A stretch of DNA of 14,660 nt from Candidatus Rifleibacteriota bacterium (GTDB lineage: Bacteria; Riflebacteria; Ozemobacteria; Ozemobacterales; Ozemobacteraceae): contig JAKQOH010000051.1 in NCBI GenBank assembly GCA_029565415.1, positions 1 through 14,660 on the forward strand, written 5' to 3'. A model generated the notes under the pieces. The model saw only the letters and a program-made list of their open reading frames with translations. It made no database searches and was not told where the DNA came from. Positions 6,418 to 13,366 of the stretch are shown here, piece by piece. A program made the position numbers and the translations under genes. How positions within the stretch are numbered: the stretch's first letter is position 1; each line of letters opens with the position of its first letter.

Positions 6418-8120
6418 GGCAGCTCTCCTTTCACGACGAACGCCGCTCCATCGGGCGATGCGCCACTGAACCGGCAGCGCACGGCGGTCACGCGGCGCAG
6501 CGCGCCCTTCCGGACCAGGGCTGCCGTGAAGGCGGCAAGGGCTTCCGGGGAGCGGCTGAGGCCGCGAAGCTCGAGGATCTCGCCGCGCAGCTCCTCGTTC
6601 TGCTCTGCCTCGGGGGCGGGCTGGGCCGCATCGATGGACGGAAGGGACGGAGCTGCCTCGCCCGGCGCCGGGCCGGTGGTTCCCGGTTCGGCCGCAGGGG
6701 CCTGATCGAGACGTTCCTCCAGGCCGGCTGAGGCATCGGTCTGCCGGCTGATGACGGCGATCCGGCTGAGCGTCAGGCCTTCGGGCCGCGCCTGGGCGGT
6801 CAGATACAGCACCTCCGCCGGCGTCCGGTGCGGCTTCAACAGCGGTGCAAGCGCCTTCCTGTCGCGCGGAGGGAGGTCGTTCGAAACCGCCCCGGCCGCG
6901 CTCCGTGCGCCGGCCAGTTTCAATCTCAGCCCGTCGAGCGTGGCCCGCTCGATGGCTCCCTTCTGGCGGGCCCCCTCGAGCTCGGCCGATGCCCCGCTGC
7001 GGAGCGAGAGAAGCAGCAGCAGGAGCAGAACGATGCCGATGCTTCCCAGATACAGGGGAATCTGCGTCGTCAACTGCCCGAGAAGGGCTTCCCGGCGACG
7101 TTCCTGGAGACGGCCGAGCAGATCGCCCGTTCCGCAGTTCGGATCAAGGTGGGCCAGGAGCGTGCCGATCGCGGGAACCGACGGCAGCAGCCGCACGGCC
7201 GCCTCATTGGGACCGAGCGCGGCCGTTCCGGGGCTCAGCACCGCCGCCACGTCGAGCCGTGCCGAAACATCGAGAGGGCCGGTGCGGGTCGGGGCGAAAT
7301 ACTCCCGCGCATGGCTGAGGAACTCGCCCCGGCCCGGTCCGCCGCCAATGAAGCGGATCTCGTCGATCTGTCCCAGCTTGCTGACCGCCTTGAAGTAGTC
7401 GAAGCTGAACCGGATCTTCTGGAAATACACATCGAGATCCTGGCTCTCGGCCATCTCGGGAATCTCACTCGTTCCGGCCGGAATATGCCGGTAGAACTTC
7501 AGCTCCCCGGCCGCGAAGATCGTCAGATAGGTGCTCGCATGGCCCACGTTGGCGAAGGCCAGCGTCGGAACCGCCCCCAGATCTTGGGTCTCGCGCAGGG
7601 CGTAGGTCGCGAACACCTCGCCGTAGACTCCGGTCAGCGTGACGCCGGCGGCGTCGAACAGGTCGGTGAACCGCGTCAGAAGTGCCTGGGGAATGCAGGT
7701 GACCAGCGCCGTCGGGGGCGAATCGCGCAGGAGCCGGTAGCCCATGATGAACGGATCCTGCCGGAAGTTCGGAGAAAGCAGCTTGCGCGCCTCGAACCAG
7801 AGCACCCCCTCGATCTGATCGTGCTGGATCTGGGCAGGAAGCTCGGCGATCTTCACCTGCATCTCGCGGCTGTTGAACAGTGCCGCGATGTGCTCGCTCT
7901 CTTTCATCGGAAGCCGCGCCGAAAGGCTCCGGATCGCCTGAACCTGGTGGTCACGGTAATCGGCTTCGGTCGCGAACTCCGAGGCCGGCCGCAGCGATTC
8001 CTCCTCGATCAGGGTGAGCCGGTCGCGCCCCTGAAGCCGCTCGACGACGACCGCCTTCACGGCGAAGCTTCCCAGATCGAATGCCGTATACAACCCGTCA
8101 GGGCGTTGCCGCTTCATCAT
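6414..8120 (-). CDS. pilM: PilM-PilN fusion protein (GspL-type platform protein)
   Basis: A 568-residue protein joining two type IV pilus platform parts in one chain. Residues about 8-312 form a PilM/actin-like ATPase domain: YTAFDLGSFAVKAVVVE is the phosphate-1-type strand-turn, GEVFATYAL and LAFANVGHASTYLTIFAAGE follow, and IRFIGGGPGRGEFLSH is the late Gly-rich nucleotide site. One membrane helix is at about 353-373. The remainder is PilN-like: a coiled-coil region (376-405), VLYLTAQARPEGLTLSRIAV, a Pro-rich insert (473-506) and a terminal ELRGLSRSPEALAAFTAALV segment as in PilN. GspL of type II secretion has the same cytoplasmic-actin-fold, helix, periplasmic-domain plan. AGGAGG lies upstream, and the start is either of tandem ATGs at 8120 or 8117; it overlaps the gspK stop. 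Expected to recruit GspE through the N-terminal domain. Confidence 0.87.
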   Translation of the reverse strand: MMKRQRPDGLYTAFDLGSFAVKAVVVERLQGRDRLTLIEEESLRPASEFATEADYRDHQVQAIRSLSARLPMKESEHIAALFNSREMQVKIAELPAQIQHDQIEGVLWFEARKLLSPNFRQDPFIMGYRLLRDSPPTALVTCIPQALLTRFTDLFDAAGVTLTGVYGEVFATYALRETQDLGAVPTLAFANVGHASTYLTIFAAGELKFYRHIPAGTSEIPEMAESQDLDVYFQKIRFSFDYFKAVSKLGQIDEIRFIGGGPGRGEFLSHAREYFAPTRTGPLDVSARLDVAAVLSPGTAALGPNEAAVRLLPSVPAIGTLLAHLDPNCGTGDLLGRLQERRREALLGQLTTQIPLYLGSIGIVLLLLLLLSLRSGASAELEGARQKGAIERATLDGLRLKLAGARSAAGAVSNDLPPRDRKALAPLLKPHRTPAEVLYLTAQARPEGLTLSRIAVISRQTDASAGLEERLDQAPAAEPGTTGPAPGEAAPSLPSIDAAQPAPEAEQNEELRGEILELRGLSRSPEALAAFTAALVRKGALRRVTAVRCRFSGASPDGAAFVVKGELP

Positions 8121-8533
8121 GAGGCCTCCTCGAACCGGCCGCGAACGAGATTGCCGCCCGTTCGGGAAACGTCGCGCCGCACCAGCCGCCGCCGGGCGAC
8201 CTCTCGGCCCCCGTCACGAACGCCGGCCGCGGAGCTGAGCATATACGTGTTGTTCGCCGTGCGCCGGGCTTCGACCTCGACCGTGACCGTGCGATGCGCA
8301 TCGAGCCGGCTTTCATAAGCGAACCGGAACGCCGCGGCATGCGTGGCGAACCGGGCCAGGCCGCGTTCGAGCCCGCCGTCGGCCGCGTGGAACGCGACGG
8401 TTTCGAGGGCGGCCGAGCGGCCCATGTCGAGGCTGAACCGGACGATCTCCTGGCCGCCGAGCACGAGCAGCAGCAGCACCGACGTGACGACGAAGGTGAT
8501 GTAGAGAATGAACCCGCGCCTGGAGCGGCTCAT
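8117..8533 (-). CDS. gspK: GspK/PilX-like minor pseudopilin, short form
   Basis: A 138-residue prepilin-like protein starting at ATG 8533, inside the ATGA overlap with gspJ; a longer frame from 8560 is less likely. The leader is MSRSRRG, followed by FILYITFVVTSVLLLLVLGG, so cleavage is expected after Gly7. Position +5 is Ile, not Glu, a known trait of GspK, which lacks Glu5. Residues 48-62 (FHAADGGLERGLARF) match the conserved AxGxxR-type helix of PilX/GspK. GspK normally has about 300 residues, with a large alpha domain capping the pilus tip; this protein is less than half that and appears to lack the domain. Gene order (after I and J, before L) supports the call. The C-terminus is Arg-rich. 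Confidence 0.78.
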   Translation of the reverse strand: MSRSRRGFILYITFVVTSVLLLLVLGGQEIVRFSLDMGRSAALETVAFHAADGGLERGLARFATHAAAFRFAYESRLDAHRTVTVEVEARRTANNTYMLSSAAGVRDGGREVARRRLVRRDVSRTGGNLVRGRFEEAS

Positions 8534-8940
8534 GAGGCGGCCCCCCGATCCCGGAAGCACCAGACGGTCAGGGGAAGCGGCTCTCCCGCGTCCTCCCGGC
8601 CGTTACCGTTCCGGTCGTCATACAGGCGGGGCTGGATGAACCAGGTGCCGGACGCCTGGGGCCTGACGATCAGGCCGGCCGAACGAAGCCCCGAGCCGGA
8701 GCGGGTGAGAAGCGTTTCGGCGAAGGCGGGGGTCAGGCCGGCGACGTTGCCGCCCATCACCGCCTGGCGGCAGGCCCGCCGAAGCGTGGAAAGCCCCTCG
8801 CGCTGCCGCCAGCCGCGCGCGAGCTCGTCATACTGCCGCGTGCCATAGGTGAGGAGCTGGAGAATGCCCGTCGTGGCCAGTCCCATGATGAGAAGCGTGA
8901 CCAGCACCTCCAGCAGCGTGAATCCGCGTGTCGTTCTCAT
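8530..8940 (-). CDS. gspJ: GspJ-like minor pseudopilin
   Basis: A 136-residue prepilin starting at ATG 8940, which overlaps the gspI stop (ATGA). A longer reading of the same frame from 9477 is rejected because it covers gspI and gspH and lacks prepilin features. The leader is MRTTRG, then FTLLEVLVTLLIMGLATTGI, with cleavage after Gly6 and Glu at +5. Downstream, WRQREGLSTLRRACRQAV fits the conserved helix of J-type pilins, where paired basic residues precede the beta domain. DDRNGNGREDAGEP (about residues 106-119) is an Asp/Asn-rich turn that could bind calcium. GspJ usually has about 200 residues, so this is short. It probably forms the I-J-K tip with its neighbours. Confidence 0.8.
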   Translation of the reverse strand: MRTTRGFTLLEVLVTLLIMGLATTGILQLLTYGTRQYDELARGWRQREGLSTLRRACRQAVMGGNVAGLTPAFAETLLTRSGSGLRSAGLIVRPQASGTWFIQPRLYDDRNGNGREDAGEPLPLTVWCFRDRGAAS

Positions 8941-9317
8941 CGGACGGCGCTCCCCGCTCCGGGCAGATACAGGAACGACTCGACGGCGAGCCGGTCGCCG
9001 GCCGACTCGATCGTGCAGGCAACCCGGACGCTGTCCTCCTGCGGCTGCGGAGCCCAGACGAGCCGGGTCTTCCAGCCCCCGGGAAGACGGAACCGGCCGC
9101 GTGCGCTTGCCGGGCCTTTCTTCCGGGTGCCGGCCGCGAGGTCGCTCTTGAGCAGCTCCAGCTCCCGCTCGGCATAGGCTGCCGCCCGCTCCTCGAACCG
9201 TGCCCGCCGGTCGAGCAGTCCGGCGCTGTGGAGGCCGCCGAACAGGCCCGTGATGGCGCCCGACAGGATCAGCATCGAGAGCAGAACCTCGAGAAGCGAG
9301 AAGCCGCGCGTCGTCAT
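8937..9317 (-). CDS. gspI: GspI-like minor pseudopilin
   Basis: A 126-residue prepilin. The leader is MTTRG, then FSLLEVLLSMLILSGAITGL, with cleavage after Gly5 and Glu at +5. The helix continues with RFEERAAAYAERELELLKSD, typical of GspI, where an amphipathic helix leads into a small beta sheet (RLVWAPQPQEDSVRVACTI, then VESFLYL). The length is close to known GspI proteins (about 120-130). The ATG overlaps the gspH stop and the stop overlaps the gspJ start, so translation is chained. GspI is the core of the tip complex that starts pseudopilus assembly. Confidence 0.83.
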   Translation of the reverse strand: MTTRGFSLLEVLLSMLILSGAITGLFGGLHSAGLLDRRARFEERAAAYAERELELLKSDLAAGTRKKGPASARGRFRLPGGWKTRLVWAPQPQEDSVRVACTIESAGDRLAVESFLYLPGAGSAVR

Positions 9318-9751
9318 GGCTGTCCCAGCTCCAGCCGGACCGGCTCGATACCGCCGCCCGGAAGCTCGAACGCGAGATCGAGCCGCGCCAGCCGGGTTCC
9401 CGAAGCATCGAGAACCTGGTTCCCCGAAAAGACGAGACCCCCGAGACGGGCGCGGGAGGCTTGGCTCCAGCCGTCACCGGGGAACGTCAGGGCGGGGGTG
9501 TCGACCGCCATGATCCGCTTTCCGTCGTCGGTGAGACGTACCGGCAGGCCGCGCTCATCCGCTCGCCGCCGGCAGGCTGCGAGAAAGGCGTTCAGATGAT
9601 CGGTGGCGGTTCTCATGCGGGTGTCGCGAGTCAGGGACGCGTAAAACCGGATTCCGGCGCCGGCCAGGATCCCGAGCGTCAGGACGACGATCAGCATCTC
9701 GATGAGGGTGAAGGCTGCCCGCGCGTTCCGCCCTGAAAGGCCGTGCGGCAT
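9314..9751 (-). CDS. gspH: GspH-like minor pseudopilin
   Basis: A 145-residue prepilin. The leader is 13 residues, ending RNARAA, followed by FTLIEMLIVVLTLGILAGAG. Glu is at +5, but the residue before the cleavage site is Ala13 instead of the nearly invariant Gly. Residues 45-66 (DTRMRTATDHLNAFLAACRR) form the GspH/FimT-like helix that precedes the beta domain, and the rest is beta-rich. GspH usually joins the pseudopilus to the I-J-K tip. It lies 37 bases after gspG, with a hairpin in the gap and no clear Shine-Dalgarno sequence, and it overlaps gspI. If the Ala slows processing, maturation would be weak; prepilin peptidase tolerates Ala in some proteins. Confidence 0.8.
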   Translation of the reverse strand: MPHGLSGRNARAAFTLIEMLIVVLTLGILAGAGIRFYASLTRDTRMRTATDHLNAFLAACRRRADERGLPVRLTDDGKRIMAVDTPALTFPGDGWSQASRARLGGLVFSGNQVLDASGTRLARLDLAFELPGGGIEPVRLELGQP

Positions 9752-9767
9752 CGTGGCTGCCCTTTCC

Positions 9768-9787
9768 CCGGCGACCGGATGCGCCGG
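9768..9787 (-). promoter_or_regulatory. Hairpin between gspG and gspH
   Basis: CCGGCG at 9768-9773 pairs perfectly with CGCCGG at 9782-9787 around an 8-base loop. On the minus strand the hairpin starts one base after the gspG stop. There is no T-run, so it is not a full terminator. It may protect the 3' end of the gspG message or lower read-through, which would let the main pseudopilin be made in excess over the minor ones. That function is inferred. Confidence 0.4.
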
Positions 9788-9788
9788 C

Positions 9789-10304
9789 TTACCAGTAATG
9801 GTGGGCGCTGTCCTTCGAGCCGTCGGGGCCCATCTGCCCGTTCATGCCGATCCAGCGCGGCCCAAGACGCAGGGCGCAGACGACGCCGCGGCCGCCCATG
9901 TTCCCCGTCGAGCCGATGATCCAGAGACCGGTATTGTCGGTGTTATAGAATCTGTAACTCGAGCCCGGCCAGGTGTACCCCCAGCGGTTCGCGGCCTCGG
10001 GGCAGATGAACAGCTTTGTATCCTTGGCAATATCGTTCAGCTGCAGAACGGCGTTCGAGTATTTCCACCGCATCACGCCGGAGCGGTCGATCCAGGCATA
10101 TCGGTTCTTGCCGGAATCGAGTTCGAAGTTCTTGGCCTCCCAGAGGGAGATCAGACTTTCGATCGACTTCTGGTTCGACAGGCACGATTTGGCCCGGGCG
10201 ACAGAAGCGATGCTCTGATAGCGGGGAATGGCGATTGCAACGAGAATGCCGATGACGAGGACGACGATCAGCAGTTCGACGAGCGTGAATCCGTTCCGAG
10301 TCAT
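9789..10304 (-). CDS. gspG: Major pseudopilin GspG-like
   Basis: A 171-residue prepilin and the best candidate for the main fibre subunit. The leader is only MTRNG, then FTLVELLIVVLVIGILVAIA and IPRYQ, the classical GspG/PilA N-terminus with Glu at +5. GGGAGG lies six bases before the ATG, the strongest ribosome site of the pilin genes here, matching a need for high output. The C-terminal part lacks the DPWGNPY stretch of ordinary GspG. It has three cysteines (41, 101, 143), aromatic-rich segments and an ending GPDGSKDSAHHYW. The order after gspF and before gspH supports GspG. A pilin of the type IV system is the alternative. It is followed by a hairpin, then gspH. Confidence 0.85.
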   Translation of the reverse strand: MTRNGFTLVELLIVVLVIGILVAIAIPRYQSIASVARAKSCLSNQKSIESLISLWEAKNFELDSGKNRYAWIDRSGVMRWKYSNAVLQLNDIAKDTKLFICPEAANRWGYTWPGSSYRFYNTDNTGLWIIGSTGNMGGRGVVCALRLGPRWIGMNGQMGPDGSKDSAHHYW

Positions 10305-10358
10305 GAAGAGCCTCCCAGGATGCGTCGGCAGGCATGTATCCTGCGCACGAGGGCCAGT

Positions 10359-11579
10359 CTAACGCACCATTTTGATGATGTCAAACATTGGCAGATACAT
10401 CGCCATCGTCAGGAGCACGACGAACAGCGCGAGAAAAATCACCAGCAGCGGCTGGATCAGCGAGACGGCCGCCTCGATCGTCGACTCCAGGTCCCGTTCG
10501 TAGATGACGCCTGCCTTTTCGAGCATGGCGCCGATGTTTCCGCCCCGCTCCCCGACGTCCGCCATCAGGATCAGGCTGTCGGGAAACAGGTCGCGGTGCT
10601 TTCCCATGCCGGCCGAGACGGATTCGCCGCGCGCGACGCCCGCCTTGATCTCGCCGAGGGCCAGCCGGAACACCTCGTTCGTCAGCGCCTTCTCGACGGC
10701 CGAAAGCGAGGTCAGGATCGGCACGCCGCATTTGAGCAGGGTGCCGAGCGTGCGCGAAAACAGGGCGAGCTGGAACTTCTGCGCCAGGGTTCCCAGGACC
10801 GGCAGGCCCAGCAGCAGGCTGCTCAGGAGCCGGGCGCCGGACTCGGTGCGGCTCATCCGCAGATAGACGAAGACGAGCAGGCCGATTCCCCCGAAAATCA
10901 GGAGGGAGTTGTCACTGAGCAGATGCGAGAGGAACAGGACGATACGGGTCGGCAGGGGCAGCACCTGGCCGTGCGCCGCGACCTGCTCGATGAAGACGGG
11001 AAACACCTTGACCAGCAGCGCCCAGCTGACGAGCAGCGTCACGCCCAGCAGCACCGCCGGGTAGATCATCGCCTTGATGACCTTCGACCGGATGCGGTAC
11101 ATCGAGTCGTGGATCTGGGCATACCGCTCGAGCACCTCGTCGAGGATGCCGCCGACCTCGCCCATCTCGACCATCGTGACGAACAGCGTCGAGAACACGC
11201 CGGGATGCGCCTTGAGCGCGTCGGAGAAGGATTTACCCGACTCGATCTTCTCCTTGATCTCCTGAAGGAGCGTCTTGAGCGAGCTTGGCGGAAGCTGCCG
11301 GTGGAGGGCCTGGAGGCTCTGGATCAGCGGACAGCCGGCATTCAGCAGGCTCGAAAGCTGCATCAGGAAATAATTCATTTCGACCTGCGAGATGTGCAGG
11401 GCCGTGCGTTCTGCCGCTGCCGCGAGGGTTGCAAGCGGGGCCTCGGAGATCTCGAGCACGTAATACTGGCGGTCGGCCAGCCAGATGCCGACTTCTTCCG
11501 TGGATTCGGCCTCCATCACGCCGTCCATCGGCTTGCCGTGGGCATCGAGCGCCCGGTACGAGAACCGGCGTCGGCTCAT
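10359..11579 (-). CDS. gspF: GspF/PilC inner-membrane platform protein
   Basis: A 406-residue polytopic protein that forms the core on which the ATPase acts to add pilin subunits. The start is ATG 11579, overlapping the gspE stop (ATGA); a longer frame to 11924 lies inside gspE and is rejected. Residues 1-50 (FSYRALDAHGKPMDGVMEA) are the usual N-terminal motif of the family. Two repeated T2SSF domains follow, about 68-192 (QLSSLLNAGCPLIQSL, then FVTMVEMGEVGG) and about 270-398 (RTLGTLLKCGVPILTSLSAV, then ILMADVGERGGNIG). Membrane segments are at about 170-192, 224-240 and 374-396. The length matches GspF/PilC (about 400). gspG starts 54 bases later. Confidence 0.95.
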   Translation of the reverse strand: MSRRRFSYRALDAHGKPMDGVMEAESTEEVGIWLADRQYYVLEISEAPLATLAAAAERTALHISQVEMNYFLMQLSSLLNAGCPLIQSLQALHRQLPPSSLKTLLQEIKEKIESGKSFSDALKAHPGVFSTLFVTMVEMGEVGGILDEVLERYAQIHDSMYRIRSKVIKAMIYPAVLLGVTLLVSWALLVKVFPVFIEQVAAHGQVLPLPTRIVLFLSHLLSDNSLLIFGGIGLLVFVYLRMSRTESGARLLSSLLLGLPVLGTLAQKFQLALFSRTLGTLLKCGVPILTSLSAVEKALTNEVFRLALGEIKAGVARGESVSAGMGKHRDLFPDSLILMADVGERGGNIGAMLEKAGVIYERDLESTIEAAVSLIQPLLVIFLALFVVLLTMAMYLPMFDIIKMVR

Positions 11580-13324
11580 CGGGGCCGGGCGGGCGCCGCT
11601 TCGCCCTCTTCGCGCCGGGTGAGGCGGACCACCTCGTCGACGGTGGTGATGCCCCGGACCACCTTGCGAAGCCCGTCCTCGCGCATCGTGCGCATGCCGC
11701 CGGCAATCGCGGCCTTGCGGATCGTGCGGGCCGGGGCCGAGTCGAGGATCAGGGCGTGGATCTCGTCGTTCAGGGTCATGATCTCGTGGATCGCGGTGCG
11801 GCCGGCATACCCGGTGCGGCGACAGGTCAGGCAGCCCGTTCCCCGGGAGAGGATATCGGGTTCCATGCCGCTTCCCTCGAACAGGGCTTTCGCCGCGGCA
11901 TCCGGCTGGGTGGTGACGCGGCACGAGGGGCAGATGCGCCGCACGAGCCGCTGCGCGCCGACGCCGATCACGGCCGAGGCCACGAGATACGGTTCGACGC
12001 CCATCTCGATGAGGCGGGTCACGGCCGAAGCCGCGTCGTTCGTGTGCAGGGTCGAGAAGACCAGATGGCCGGTGAGGGCAGATTCGATCGCGATCTGGGC
12101 GGTCTCGAAGTCGCGGATCTCGCCGATGAGGATGACGTTCGGGTCCTGGCGCAGGATCGAGCGCAGGGTGCGCGCGAAGGTCAGGCCGATGTCGGGCCGC
12201 ACCTGGACCTGATTGATGCTCGGGATCAGGTATTCGACGGGGTCTTCGACCGTCGTGATGTTGATCTGGCCGTTCCGGATGAAGTTAATCGCGGCATACA
12301 GCGTCGAGGTCTTTCCCGAGCCGGTCGGGCCGGTCATCAGGAAGATGCCGTTGGGGGAGAGGGAGATCGCCTTGAACTGGGCCAGCAGCTCCTCGTCGAA
12401 GCCGACCTGGTCGAGGGTGAGCTGCATGCGGCTCTTGTCGAGGATGCGGATGACGATCTTCTCGCCGAACACGGTGGGAAGCGCCGAGACGCGCAGGTCG
12501 ATCGAGGTCTCCTTCACCTTCACCTTGATGCGGCCGTCCTGCGGAAGGCGCTTCTCCGAGATGTCCATCTGGGCCATCAGCTTCAGACGCGAGATCAGCT
12601 CGCTCTGGATCGATTTCGGGGCCTTCATCAGCTCGTTGAGGATGCCGTCGAGCCGGTACCGGACGCGGATCACCTCTTCGTCGGGCTCGATGTGGATGTC
12701 GCTGGCCCGGTCGGCGATCGCCTGCTGGATGACGGTGTTGACGAGGTTGATGATCGGGGCGGCGGCCTCACCGCCCGCACCGATGTCGAAGGTCGTGAAG
12801 AAGCTCTCGTCGAGCTTCTTCACTTCCTCGCGCCGCTCGGCCGCGAGGGTGTCGACGGCCGCCTGGAGCGACTCGCTGGTGCCGTAATAATGCCGGATCG
12901 CGGCCTCGAGCTGGGACTCGGGGCTGATGCCGATGTCGATCTCGTAGCCCGTCTGGTAGTTGATCTCGTCGATGATGAACACGTCGAGCGGGTCGAGCAT
13001 CGAGACCTGGAGCCGGTTTCCCTCGAGCGAGATCGGAAGCAGCGTGTGGCTGCGCACGATGCCTTCCGGGATCGTCGTGAGCACCTCGGGCCGGATCGTC
13101 AGCGTGTTCAGATCGAGGAAGGGGATGTTCATCTGCCGCGCGAGCGTCACGGCAATGCTCTCCTCGGTGGCCATGCCCGCCTGGACGAGCACCTTGCCGA
13201 GCCGGATGCCGAGCGACTTTTGCTTCTGCAGGGCCTCTTTCAGCTGGTCGGCGGTGATCAGACCGGCCTCGACCAGCGTGTCGCCGAGACGCTTGCGGGG
13301 CGCGGACGGGGCCTTGGCCTGCAT
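11576..13324 (-). CDS. gspE: GspE/PilB assembly ATPase with MshEN cyclic di-GMP-binding domain
   Basis: A 582-residue hexameric ATPase that powers pseudopilus assembly from the cytoplasm. GGAG lies six bases before the ATG. Residues 12-64 are an MshEN domain: two 24-residue motifs, RLG..LV..G......L..AL..Q (12-35) and RLG..LV..G......I...L..Q (41-64), separated by exactly five residues. This is the layout known to bind cyclic di-GMP in MshE. The catalytic part is complete: Walker A GPTGSGKT (332-339), Asp box VEDPVE (359-364), Walker B VILIGEIRD (397-405), His box STLHTNDA (424-431) and the zinc tetracysteine CPSC (465-468) with CLTC (498-501). A 42-base, strongly AT-rich gap precedes it. PilB is the alternative name; the order E-F-G favours GspE. 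Confidence 0.95.
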   Translation of the reverse strand: MQAKAPSAPRKRLGDTLVEAGLITADQLKEALQKQKSLGIRLGKVLVQAGMATEESIAVTLARQMNIPFLDLNTLTIRPEVLTTIPEGIVRSHTLLPISLEGNRLQVSMLDPLDVFIIDEINYQTGYEIDIGISPESQLEAAIRHYYGTSESLQAAVDTLAAERREEVKKLDESFFTTFDIGAGGEAAAPIINLVNTVIQQAIADRASDIHIEPDEEVIRVRYRLDGILNELMKAPKSIQSELISRLKLMAQMDISEKRLPQDGRIKVKVKETSIDLRVSALPTVFGEKIVIRILDKSRMQLTLDQVGFDEELLAQFKAISLSPNGIFLMTGPTGSGKTSTLYAAINFIRNGQINITTVEDPVEYLIPSINQVQVRPDIGLTFARTLRSILRQDPNVILIGEIRDFETAQIAIESALTGHLVFSTLHTNDAASAVTRLIEMGVEPYLVASAVIGVGAQRLVRRICPSCRVTTQPDAAAKALFEGSGMEPDILSRGTGCLTCRRTGYAGRTAIHEIMTLNDEIHALILDSAPARTIRKAAIAGGMRTMREDGLRKVVRGITTVDEVVRLTRREEGEAAPARPR

Positions 13325-13338
13325 GAATTTCTCCGGGT

Positions 13339-13363
13339 ATTATATTCTAATAAATATATATTA
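13339..13363 (-). promoter_or_regulatory. AT-rich promoter/operator region before gspE
   Basis: In a GC-rich window, 25 of the 27 bases at 13337-13363 are A or T. On the minus strand a perfect TATAAT occupies 13344-13339, and TAATAAATATATATTA (13348-13363, plus strand) is an imperfect palindrome with 14 of 16 positions symmetric. I read this as a secondary promoter for gspE onward with a possible regulator site. No convincing -35 box is present. A start seven bases after TATAAT would fall inside the GGAG ribosome site, so an upstream -10 such as TATATT may be the one used. Confidence 0.45.
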
Positions 13364-13366
13364 CGC

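Noticed and set aside
6828..8318. Plus-strand open frame of 496 codons
   Set aside because: Antisense to the PilM-PilN gene, with no ribosome site or domain.
8530..9477. Extended reading of gspJ from 9477
   Set aside because: The extra N-terminus crosses gspI and gspH and removes the prepilin leader from the start; ATG 8940 within the ATGA overlap is clearly better.
10359..11924. Extended reading of gspF from 11924
   Set aside because: The extra 115 residues overlap gspE in another frame and look like non-coding Arg/Pro/Gly-rich sequence; GspF proteins begin as at 11579.
9702..12212. Plus-strand open frame of 836 codons
   Set aside because: Antisense to gspG, gspF and gspE; the product is rich in His, Gln, Arg and Asp with no recognisable fold. 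It is a mirror of codon bias.
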